DNA from: Scilla litardierei
Lineage: Eukaryota; Streptophyta; Magnoliopsida; Asparagales; Asparagaceae
DNA length: 64,000 nucleotides
Assembly: GCA_030789695.1 (NCBI GenBank)
Contig: CM061142.1
Location: 161,078,391-161,142,390, forward strand
Reading direction: 5' to 3'
The position numbers and the translations under genes were made by a program. The first letter of the stretch is position 1, and each line of letters starts with the position of its first letter. This document shows, piece after piece, positions 13,001 to 22,806 of this stretch. Below the pieces are notes generated by a model. The model was not told where the DNA came from, made no database searches, and worked only from the letters and a program-made list of their open reading frames with translations.

Positions 13001-15475
13001 GGCACATAATATTTCAGTTTAAATATGTACAAATATGGTTTAATGCAAGTCATCAATAATCATAGCCGTATGATATGAATACTTGAATATAAACTGTTTA
13101 TCAATAATCGTGTGAACAGATGATTATACAACTTGATTATACAATTGTTGGAAAAATATGTGCATTTTTCAAGATTTAGGGCGTTAAAAACGACTTAAAC
13201 ACAACAATTCTATTATGTCACTGTAGTTGGATTAAGAAATGAGCAAATACATGTAATCCTATCAGACACGCATGTGTTCATCATCCTATCAGACACTCAT
13301 GTTGTCATTGAATCCTTCAGTTTTTTTTGTATAGGTCTTGATGCTTGAATATTTTTTATTGCTAATGTTGATCATTATTGTGATGGTTGGTCATCATCCT
13401 AAACAACATTCTTGTGCAATTGCTCTTTTAAGGGCTGCAGTCTGTTTCCATTTTTGTAGAATGTTGTTCAATAAATTAATGGCTGGTAGCAATCATGGCA
13501 CTTGAAGCTTGACTTACATTATCAAATTAATTTCTTATTGCTGTCTGAAGAGTCACATGACAAATCCTCCTCCTCATCTCCTTCCCTGCCTGCTTTACAT
13601 TCAAGAAACCCACCATATTAACTTCAAACCCCCAGAGAATCTCGGAGATATTTAAGGTGCTCAAACCTAGCAGTTCAGTTGGCATAATGAGACATTTCAT
13701 TCGTCATCTTGTTATTTCTCTTGATTTTGTATACTATAGTGGTTTAATTCGAAAGCTCATATTATATTAGCCGGCATATTGTATATGTTACGCACGCAAT
13801 AAGAAACCATGTCAAGTTCTTTGCCTTAAAATGTATAACACACTACTGTCAATTTCTATTGAATTTTTTCTAGAAAACAGAGACAGAGGAAATCAGGCTG
13901 GCATATTAGTGAATTATTACATGAAGTGTCAAACTGAAATCCTACTGTCAATTGCTTTAAACAATACTGTCAATTTCTATAAAAAATTACATGAAGTGAC
14001 AAACTGAAAATCAGGCTGGCATATTAGTGAATTAACACACAACTATCAATTTCTATAACACAATTTGGTGAAGAAGTTGACAAAATCCTATCTTTACTCG
14101 AGTCAGTCGCTTACTTTAAACACTTTCTATGTTATTTAACTATTACATGAAGTGTCAAACTGAAATTCTCTCTTCATTTAAAACACTCAAATATTAAAAA
14201 TTTGTGAACAAAATTCCTGTAAATTATTGTGACATCAATGAATGACAAAAAAACTATAAAAATGAATGCTAAATTGTTTGAATTTTCTAGCTTAATGCTT
14301 ATTATGTCATGTCTCTTTCTCTATATGTTCTTGAATGGTATCATATAAGTAGATGACATAGGGAATCAAAGACAAGGTCCAAGTGAGTAGAGCTCACATA
14401 ACGGTTGATTATTAAATGATTATCGGGTTTTCATGTAACTTCTGCAGTTGTTCTTGAGTATAGTTTTGGGTCAAGAAGAAGCTCAAAAGAGACGTACACT
14501 GAGTAAGCTGAGATGTACATTGATCAAGCCGAGACCTACGTTGCTCAAGCTCCTGTTTCTGACTATCGAACTCCTCCCGCGTCACTAGATTTGAATGACT
14601 TGATGAAGCGTCAGAAGCGAAGGAAGGAGACGGGACAAATCTTCTATGTATCCCAAAGATCTGGGATTGAGACCCATTAGATCTAGTGAATTATTACATG
14701 AAGTGTCAAACTGAAATCCAAATGAGCTCAGGGGCTTGAGCAATGTCTGTTATTTTGTTATTTTTGTGTGTCCTTTACAATGTTTGTTATTTTGTTATTT
14801 TGCATGTGCTCTACAACATTGATCATATGTCTCCTCTATAAAATTGGGCTTATCTTTCGGGGTTTCTTTTGCTTGTATACTAGTTTTTGAGCATACTTAA
14901 TGCATAACGAGTCAGAATAGTTTATTCAATGAAAAATTCTGAAACTTTTTTGGTTCCTTTGAAGTCAATTTTTCGTTGTATGGTATGTTTAGTCACAACA
15001 TTCTCAGTTATATAATCTCATGTCTCATTTTTTTTATTTTATTGTATAGGAGAGCATTCGAGTAGAGTCACAACGGGAGGGTGTGGAGAGGCAAGGAAGA
15101 AATGATGCTGTCGCTCGTGTTCCAGGTGAAGATCACCCAGGACGGGTGTTTGGATTTGGATCTAATGGGTCTCAATCCCGGATCTTTGGGATACATAGAA
15201 GATTTGTCCCGTCTCCTTCCTTCGCTTCTGACGCTTCATCAAGTCATTCAAATCTAGTGACGCGGGAGGAGTTCGATAGTCAGAAACAGGAGCTTGAGCA
15301 ACGTAGGTCTCGGCTTGATCAATGTACATCTCAGCTTACTCAGTGTACGTCTCTTTTGAGCTTCTTCTTGACCCAAAACTATACTCAAGAACAACTGCAG
15401 AAGTTACATGAAGATCCGCAGTATCGGAACCTCTTCCCTTCGCCATCCAGTCATTATTTTATTTTGATGATGTAG
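10034..15475 (+). CDS. TNPA-like / Transposase_24 accessory protein of the CACTA element
   Basis: A second transposon gene of the Ptta/En/Spm plant transposase family (Transposase_24), whose En/Spm relatives bind the subterminal repeats. Proposed exons: about 10034-10125 (MASEGSISVCKRKRGAS...), 10193-10458, 10539-10757, 10855-10947, about 11058-11158, a possible small exon at about 11415-11495, and 15053-15475. All visible junctions have GT-AG ends. Family blocks include WKTRRIKLLNRHY, DWACFIALRFSAKW, and RDDGSYPNDVARDII. The last exon encodes a Gln/Leu-rich coiled coil (EEFDSQKQELEQRRSRL...) and ends at 15475. The frame through the first junction is not certain, and the intron between about 11.5 and 15.05 kb is unusually long. 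I saw no clear nonsense mutation in the main exons. Confidence 0.65.
11500..14429 (+). other. Long intron-like region of the TNPA-like gene
   Basis: Mostly A+T-rich and without recognizable protein motifs. Several + strand open frames at 11586-12800 lack family features. Around 13.9-14.2 kb there are scattered copies of short repeats. This may be a true intron enlarged by insertions. Confidence 0.4.
13917..14717 (+). repeat. Four dispersed copies of a 24-bp motif
   Basis: The motif TTACATGAAGTGTCAAACTG (extended by AAAT) occurs at 13917-13940, 13987-14010 (one or two changes), 14143-14166 and 14694-14717. The last copy directly abuts the left arm of the large inverted repeat, so the inverted segment may have landed in, or been generated from, this repeated sequence. 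Confidence 0.8.
14430..14683 (-). repeat. Left arm of 254-bp inverted repeat (antisense copy of TNPA-like exon)
   Basis: The reverse complement of this arm matches 15159-15412 over 254 bp with one mismatch that I can find (at 15180). It is a backwards copy of most of the coiled-coil exon of the TNPA-like gene and lies in the intron just upstream of that exon. Confidence 0.95.
15159..15412 (+). repeat. Right arm of 254-bp inverted repeat (sense, within TNPA-like exon)
   Basis: Sense copy in the last exon of the TNPA-like gene. The spacer between arms is 475 bp (14684-15158). A primary transcript crossing both arms would form a nearly perfect 254-bp duplex. Confidence 0.95.
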
Positions 15476-15627
15476 GAAAGATTTTTTGTATTAAAAAGTA
15501 TCATGAGGTTTATTGCGTTGTAAAGACTTTCGTTTTGGTATGAATTATTATTGTAAATAATATTATGTTTCATTTTTTAAATTATTAAATTCACGTTTTG
15601 AGTTTTTTATTTTTTTATAAATTAATT

Positions 15628-16200
15628 TGGTTTGTGGCGGTTCCGAACCGCCACAAACATGAAGTTTTAGGAATTTTTTTAAACCCGATACGGTTAGTGG
15701 CAGTTCGAAACTATCACAAATGGTGAGTTTTACGCAGTATAAAACCGAAATTAAAAACCACAAAAAAAATATTTTGTAGCGGTTAACAGCCGCTACAAAT
15801 TGTTTTCGATATTAATTTTTTTAAAAATAATTTATTCCTGTTGTGACGGTTTCGAACCGCCGAAAACAAAAGCATCTCTGTCGGTTTAGAACCGCTACAA
15901 ACGTTTTTTGATGTTAATGTTTTAAAAATAATTTATTTTTATTGTGGCGGTTTAGAACCGCCACAAATCTTAATGTTTTCGGCGGTTTAGAACCGCCATA
16001 GACGGTTGCATCGAAATTCAATTTCCCGCTAGAAATGTTGGTTTAGCGGTTCGGAACCGCTATGAATAGTAGTTGCATGCGGTTTATTTTAAGCGGGTTT
16101 AAACCGCTACAAAATATGTTTCTCACCCCCTGTTTTACGGCGGTTGATCGAACCGCTTGCACCTTTGGTTTTCCTGGTTCCGACCCATCACAAAAAATTT
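15628..16200. repeat. Subterminal palindrome array of the CACTA element
   Basis: About ten copies of a palindrome of the form (T)GYGGCGGTT-NNN-AACCGCCAC, for example at about 15634-15656, 15778-15802, 15941-15965, 15980-16000, 16043-16063 and 16138-16157. Arm length and spacing vary, and some copies carry AGCGGTT instead of GGCGGTT. In En/Spm, repeated subterminal motifs are the binding sites for TNPA, so these are likely the binding sites of the neighbouring accessory protein. Confidence 0.85.
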
Positions 16201-16222
16201 TTTAAACCGCTAAAACTGCTCT

Positions 16223-16236
16223 GCTTCCTTGTAGTG
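16223..16236 (-). repeat. 3' terminal inverted repeat of CACTA element
   Basis: The last 14 bases (GCTTCCTTGTAGTG) are the reverse complement of CACTACAAGGAAGC, the canonical start of CACTA elements. The boundary is supported by the end of the palindrome array just upstream. Confidence 0.85.
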
Positions 16237-17077
16237 CCGGAAACCGTCGCTCTGCCGAAGCTTCCCTTCGGCACATGGATTCATGTGTTTCTACCCAAGC
16301 GAACTGTTGGATAACCGACCCCAGAGGCCGCACACGTCTCACATAACCGCGACGACACCCCGGACCTCCAAACTATCAACAAGTGGTGAGAAAACACCCC
16401 GAAACAATTTTAATGATATGTTGCTAGAACCAACATTTGACTTAGATTTGGTTTTAAGTTAGAGTTTATTAACAAACTCTCTATGTCTGTAAATATGATT
16501 AAAATACAATGATTAATGCATGGTCCTACTTACTTTTTTAAAAAATATTTTTAATATTATTTTCCATTCAAATAACATACTGACTTGAGCGTTAGATGGG
16601 GTTATGTGATACTCTGGCCTTATCTAAAGTATATTTGTCTACGTAGATCTTGATGGGGTCAAACCTTCTTCTTCATTATACCAACATGTACATATTCATT
16701 AAGTTGTTTGGGTGATATAACCAACTTGAGCATTGGAAGGGGAAACATCTTGCCTCATCTATGAAGATCTTGATAGGGTCAAATCTTCCTCTTCATTATA
16801 CCAAAATGTACATATTCATTAAGTTGTTTAGGAGATATACTACACTGTTTTTATTGCTTGCATTTGGATCTTGAAAATCCACGTTGGAACAATTGATGTC
16901 TGCTATGAAAACGTATTAAACCAATTGAATACTCACAATTGATTTAAATGAAACACCTAGCACCGATCGCCACAATTCGACCGCTCAAGCAAAATCCCCC
17001 AAAGTTCAGGCTCAATATCCTTAAAAGTTCAGCACACTATTAGAAGTTGATGATCTCTCCAAGCTGATCCAAACCCA
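16237..17077. other. Unassigned DNA with a degenerate ~120-bp duplication
   Basis: No gene. Two diverged head-to-tail copies of about 120 bp start at about 16583 and 16721; their best conserved part includes GATCTTGATRGGGTCAAA at 16645 and 16765 and a shared TACATATTCATTAAGTTGTT. The origin is unknown. The 3' flank of the CACTA insertion begins here. Confidence 0.5.
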
Positions 17078-18320
17078 TGTTGGAACTGTCAACTTATTGC
17101 AGTGGAAAATCAGGAGATCTCTGGTAACCTCAACACTGTACCACTAGTATTATCCAAATAACCTATGCCCAATAACCATCGAGAAAATGATACTCCTCTA
17201 TGATCGACCATAGACCCTTCCTCCAATTGACAAAGAAAATCATTAAGAATCACATAACAATACCAAAATAGAGAAGGGTGAAAGGGGCCTATACATTAGG
17301 ATCACATCCAAAGCATACTGTGGTTAAATCAAGGAGTCGTTGTAAGCCTTCCTATGCAAAGTGCAACCATTAAGAAAGTCAGCAAAGGTAACAATCCAGG
17401 CAGCAAGACCCAAAGAACAGTTGGGAATTATGACAACGATGGAAACACGCCTTTGTGATCCAAGTGGAATACCAACCCTAATAAACTGATCAGGAATCTA
17501 GTGATATCAAAAGAACCCCAATTCACCCAACAAAGCAATAGAAAATAGCAAACGAATAATAGCAACAATCAAATAGAATGCAGACACAAGAGAATTACCC
17601 TGGTTCAACCTACATCCAGCAATCCGAGACGATTCCACTATCAGATAGATCCAATCTTAGGGTTACAATCTTACTTCCACTCACGTGAGTAATAACTTGG
17701 CCAATAGCACAAGCCCTCACAATCTCACTCAAGTAAGAAGAAATCAAAGGAGTACAGAAGAAATCACTCACCTTCTCTATCAAACTCCAAAAACCCAATC
17801 TCTCACAAGAAATCTCCAAAGGGGTGTCTCAAGGCTCTACAAGAACTCCAGATATCAACTAGAGGCTTGACCTAATCTAAAACAATAATTAGGTTTATGT
17901 AGGAACCCCTAAAACGAAGAAAGTCAATCATGGACGTCGGTCGCGTCGCCTGGCCCCGCGCAGACCCGGCCCAAGTTGGTCCCCAGCTCAGGCTGCTCGA
18001 CCGAGCTGATCCGTGCTACTGCAACCACTGGGTGGAGTCCAGTTGACTTGGTCAAGTAGCATAGCTACTTTACCCGAGTAGGTATTCCCTGCAGAGCTCT
18101 CCCAAACATCGATCTCTCGGATTTCAGAGACCATCATATCCTACTGTAGCTCGACCAAGTATCCCCCTACTCGACCGAGTAGGAGGTCGATCGAGTCAGC
18201 AAAAACTCCCCACTACTTACTATTCTTGCTATGCTCCTGTAGCACGATTGAGTAGCATATTACTCGACCCAGTCGCCTGGGAAACTATCACACATGAGAC
18301 TTGAATTACAAAAAACAACA
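17078..18320 (-). repeat. Candidate 3' LTR of Copia A
   Basis: On the minus strand the stretch begins TGTTGTTTTTTGTAATTCAA and ends ...GTTCCAACA, giving TGTTG/CAACA ends. It lies just beyond the RNase H stop. It contains the CCTGGTTCAACCTACATCC segment typical of plant Copia LTR R regions, plus inverted CTCGACCGAG motifs at 17995-18290. There is no partner LTR to compare with, so both boundaries are tentative. Confidence 0.4.
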
Positions 18321-18432
18321 CTCTACATTGATTCAAACCTCATCACCAATACTCTTGCACCTCCACGCTGCATGCCATGACCCTCTCTCTGATTATCACC
18401 ATCGTCTCGGAACATGCACCCTCTGGCGCCAC

Positions 18433-21039
18433 CTAAGCCAACAATGAAATAAGCTTTAGGCATACCTGGAGCTTGATGGCGGGAACTGGCTTGGTAAACA
18501 TGTTTATGGGGTTCTTCTCAGTTGGGATCTTCTGCAACTCTATTTCCTTCTTCTCTATCTCAAGGAAGGAGTCACGCAACTCAATATGCTTTGTCCTCGA
18601 ACTATATGCCTGGTGCTCTGCCAGATGAATGACACTCTGGCTATCACAATGCATATGTGATGAATCATGCGGCACCCCTAAATCTTTCAGCAGACTCCTC
18701 AAGTACTTGGCCTCCTTCACAGCTTCCACTGCTGCAATCAACTCGGCCACTGTGGTCGATAGCGCAACTACAGACTGTAAGACCAACCTCCATGATACTG
18801 CGGCAGTGCCCAAAGTGAACACATACCCCATCGTAGAGCGATGCATGTCTCTATCACCTGCATAATCACTATCATAGTATCCTATCAGCACCTTTCCATC
18901 TCCTCTCCCATATAGGATCCCGACACGCATCGTGCTTCGCAGATATCTCAAAATCCACTTGACGGCCTGCCAATGCTCCTTGCCTAAATTAGCCATGTAA
19001 CTCCTATTCACTCCCATGGCATGTGCAATATCTGGATGCATTCAAACCATTGCATACGTCAAGCTTCACACTGCAATCGCATATGGCACCTGAGACATGT
19101 ATGTCTTCTCCTCATTAGTGCTTGGCGATTGATTTGCCGACAGCTGAAAATGAGCTCACAAAGGTGTTGTCACGGGCTGCGTGCTCTCCATACGGACTAG
19201 CACCTTCTGAATGTACCCTTTCTGTGACAATCTCAGCCCATGCTTCTTCCTATCTCGAAAAATCTCCATTCCAAGAATCTTCTTTGTGGGCCCGAAGTCC
19301 TTTATATCGAACTCTTGCCCAAGCTTCGCCTTCAGCTTCTTCATCTGAGACATGCTATTAGAAGCAATAAGCATGTCATCTACGTAGAGCAACAAATAGA
19401 TCTTCAAGCCATTCTCAAGTGTGCGCACATATACACATTGATCCTTGATGCTCCTCTCAAAGCCTACTCCCATCATGAAGCTATCAAATCGTTTGTACCA
19501 CTGCCTGGGTGATTACTTCAACCCGTACAATGATTTATTCAACCTGCACACCAAGATCTATTTCCCCTCAACTCTGAACCCTTCAGGCTATTGCATATAG
19601 ATTTCTTTATCAAGATCTTCATGCAGAAAGGTGGTCTTCACATCGAGTTGTTCCAGCTCTATGTCCATGCTAGCAACTAGCGCCAACAACACCCGAATGG
19701 ATGTATGTTGCACAACCGGTGAGAATATCTCGTTGTAGTATTCACCCTTCTGCTGTGCAAACCTCTTGGCTACCAACCTTACCTTATACATGACTTCATT
19801 GCCATCTTGAGTTGAGCTTTCATTTACCTTGTATATCCAATGATAACCAATAGCACGCTTCTCGCTAGGTAATGGAACCAGCTCCCATGTGTCATTCCGG
19901 TGAAGGGATTTCATCTCCTCCTCCATAGCTCCTTGCCACTAAGCGGCATCTCATAAGACTATGGCTCCACCATATGTTGCTGGCTCCTCGTGCTCTAGGT
20001 TGAGTGCATAAGACGCCTTATCATCAAAATAATGTCCCGCATAATCCCATGCTCCAAATCTTTCTGGTGCCTTTTTCACCCTCTTCGATCTCCGTGTTTC
20101 ATCATCACTTGCATATGTGTCAACACGTACATGAGATGACCCGGGTGTCTACACTTGGTCATCAACATGGACCTCATCATCTCCCTCAACTGGGACGTCG
20201 ACCATCAATTCTTTGCCCGGTCGCTGAGTGGGCTGGAACGAAAGATTGACTCTATCCGTTAAAATATTCTCTGCAGACGTGTCCTCTTTTGAATGAAAAT
20301 GCTCCGCCCTGAGCATTGCGTCCTCATCAAAAGTGACATGTCTGCTCACAATTGCTTTCTAATCGTCTGGATCCCACAAGTGATAACCCTTGACACCGTG
20401 GCCATATCCAAGAAAGATTCACTTCCGTGCTCTTGGATCTAATTTGTTGCCTCTCTTATGCACATATGCCAGGTAACCCACAATGTGCAAGTAAGAATAA
20501 TCTCCAGCTTCACCACACCATAGTTCCTCAGAAATCTTGTAACCTATAGCCATTGATGGAACTCTATTCACTATGTGAACTGTAGTGGTAAGTATTTCAC
20601 TCCAAAATTCCTTCCCCAAACTGGCTGAGTGCCTCAAGCATCGCACTCGCTCCAATAATGTCCGATTCACCTGCTACACCAAAACATTAGACCGCAGATC
20701 TCCAGGTGTGCTAAAATGATGGCGGATTCCATGGAATTTGCAGAAATTTCTAAACTCCCTTGAGGTATACTCACCTCCATTGTCAGATCTCAGCACCTTC
20801 ACATACTTTCAGGTTTATTTCTCCACCATGGTCTTCCACTCTTTGAACATGTCAAATGTCTACTCCTTAGACTTCATTAAGTACATCCAGACTTTGCGAG
20901 AGTATTCATCAATGAATAAGACAAAATATCTAGATCCCCCTTTTGACGGCTCTGGGCACGGACATCTGTGTGTACATAGTCAAGTGGTCCTTTGCTAGTA
21001 TGATTTCCCGTGTTGAACTGCACCTTTGTCTTCTTTTTG
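18433..21039 (-). pseudogene. Copia A pol, 3' part (integrase end, RT, RNase H)
   Basis: Minus-strand remnants in element order: integrase core near 21040-20700; the integrase C-terminal part (NRTLLERVRCLRHSAS...VNRVPS) at 20670-20419; a linker; RT at 19926-19156 with IYKVNE, LDVKTTFLHEDLDKEIYMQ and the catalytic YVDD in LLLYVDDMLIAS; then RNase H at 19041-18433 with DSDYAGD and VALSTT. Several frame changes and stops separate these blocks, for example around 19480-19590, so no polyprotein can be made. The product stops at a normal end near 18433. The family is ordinary plant Copia; the lineage is not resolved. Confidence 0.85.
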
Positions 21040-21044
21040 TACAC
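21040..21044. repeat. Target site duplication TACAC (left) of Tekay element
   Basis: TACAC immediately before the 5' LTR; the same five bases follow the 3' LTR at 30770-30774. Confidence 0.95.
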
Positions 21045-21339
21045 TGTAACGACTGGTTTTTCATGTATTTGGATTATCTATATTATATTTATGTTTTGGT
21101 GGATTTTCTCCTTATGTGTGGTTTCCGTCTCCGTAGCTTTCGTTTTCGTTCTTTTCGTTGTGATTTTCTAGCTTCTTCCTTAGATCGTTGAGTTTTGGAG
21201 TAAGTCATTCGTGACGAGCTTCATATCGCTCATATCTTAGAGATAGGTTGATCTTCGAAGCCGTGGGAATCTTCCCGAAGCTTCACACTTCAATTCGGCA
21301 CTTTTGTGCACTTTAGTTGGTTCAAGAAGGGGAACCAAC

Positions 21340-21735
21340 CGACTTGATTCCAATCTAGTCGGTCAGGAACTCTTCTCAAACCGACTAGTTCATTAAATCA
21401 ATAATTCAGAAGTTACTGTTTACTCTTAGTCGGTCTAAGAACAACCACTGACCGACTAGATGTGAAACTAGTCGGTCAGAACTTGCTCTCAGACTGACTA
21501 GTTCCTTCGATTAGTTTCACCTAAGTTACTGTTTGTCGTTAGTCGGTCTAAGAACGTCTCTCGACCGACTAGGTAGCAAACTAGTCGGTCAGCCATTGTT
21601 CTTTAACCGACTAGTTCTTTGACCATTTTTACGACCTGAGTTACTGTTTGCTTTTAGTCGGCCACAGTTGGTCGACCGACCGACTAGTTCGAGAACTAGT
21701 CGGTCAACCACTCTTCTTTGACCGACTAATTGACC
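21340..21735. repeat. Array of seven constant-stem hairpins in Tekay LTR
   Basis: Seven units of the form CTAGTCGGT-(about 16-20 variable bases)-ACCGACTAG follow one another, alternating orientation of flanks and embedded in a higher-order period of about 114 bp marked by AGTTACTGTTT at 21411, 21524 and 21639. The stems are nearly constant while the loops differ. The 3' LTR carries the same array at about 28615-29005 with scattered changes. Confidence 0.9.
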
Positions 21736-21774
21736 CCGTAAACCTAGGGTTTGCCTAGCCGTCGCAACTTTTCC

Positions 21775-21782
21775 TATTTATA
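21775..21782 (+). promoter_or_regulatory. TATA box of Tekay 5' LTR
   Basis: TATTTATA just downstream of the hairpin array and upstream of a CT-rich leader; the 3' LTR has AATTTATA at the corresponding site (about 29051). Confidence 0.6.
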
Positions 21783-22671
21783 CCCCAATCGTTTTCTTTT
21801 CTTTCTTCCACTTCTCTTGGCCATTTCCTTTCCCCCTTGACCTCTGATCTTCCCCAACCTTCCTCTAGCCCTTCCTCCCTCCTCAAGAGCCCCTCTCCCT
21901 CTCCATTTGCACCGGCCATCTCCTCTAGGCCACCGGCCAACCACCAAAACCCCCAAAATCCCATTTCTCCAGATTTTCTCCTCGTTTCCAGATCTGAGCC
22001 GTAGTTCTCCGGATCGTTCTTCCGTTGCCGTGCTTGCTCGGCATCGTTCTTCCGCTACGATACGGTAGTAAATCGATCCTTTAATATTCTCTTAACACAC
22101 ATGGTGATTTTTGTTAAACCCTAATAAAATGGATATTAGAGATATTGTTCTGATGTTGTTTTGCCATGGCAGCGATCTCATCCCCGTAGCTAACATTTTG
22201 TGACGTGCCTCGTTGATCGTCATCCTCGGTGCTAGGCAAGTGAAACTTGCCACTTAGGGTTTTAGGCCATGCTTTAGGCCATTTGCTTGTTGTAGGCATA
22301 AAAGAGACTAGGCAATGAAATGATAGTTGCTTAGACGCCCTTGATCTAGCTTGACAACGAAGCTAGATCCGTCATTTTTATCATGTTGCATTCATACTGT
22401 ATGTCATGTTAAATTCGATTATCGGTACGCAAAATTAACTGTTTATTGCCATGACATTGCATGTAACAAATGTTCACATGATTACGTAGCTCACGCTACA
22501 CCTAGTGAATTGATTGAGGCTAGGCACCTGCTTTTAGCAGGCACAACCCTACGCCAAAAATACTTATGGAATGTGAACCAGAAAACGAGCTCTTGTGCGG
22601 GGCAACCCTGGCTCATTTACTGAGCATCGTGTACAGGGACCCTGGGTCGTTTACATGTGGGAGGGGTAAGG

Positions 22672-22806
22672 GTTAAGCGGCCATTCAACTGGGAGTCTGC
22701 CTGATCAGCAACTTCAGTTGTAAGGCGTAAACTCTGGGTTCTGGGGTAGTGTTAAGCGGCCACTCAGTATGAATGTCCAACAGTTCAGCTGTAAGGCGTA
22801 AACATC
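22672..22806 (+). repeat. Two-copy repeat within Tekay LTR
   Basis: GTTAAGCGGCCA...TTCAG.TGTAAGGCGTAAAC occurs twice in tandem here, separated by a short GGGTTCTGGGGTAGT stretch. The same pair is at about 29946-30081 in the 3' LTR. No function is evident. Confidence 0.75.

Larger units (their letters stand above)
3523..16236 (+). mobile_element. CACTA (En/Spm) transposon, 5' end missing in gap
   Basis: A DNA transposon of at least 12.7 kb. From left to right it holds a TNP2-like transposase gene with Transposase-associated, TNP2, DUF4218 and DUF4216 blocks; a long spacer; a Transposase_24/TNPA-like gene in several exons; an array of GGCGGTTNNGAACCGCC-type palindromes; and a 3' terminus ending ...CTTGTAGTG at 16236, the reverse complement of CACTACAAG. 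The next three bases are CCG, the expected size of a CACTA target duplication, but the other copy cannot be checked. The transposase gene is broken, so this copy is probably not autonomous now. Confidence 0.85.

Noticed and set aside
21340..21735. CRISPR-like array (constant repeats with variable segments)
   Set aside because: The repeats are inverted hairpin stems inside a plant LTR, also present in the partner LTR; no cas genes and no regular spacers.
21755..21964. Minus-strand frame MGFWGFWWLAGG..., repeated in the other LTR at about 28979-29239
   Set aside because: It is the complement of the CT-rich LTR leader; it appears twice only because the LTR is duplicated.
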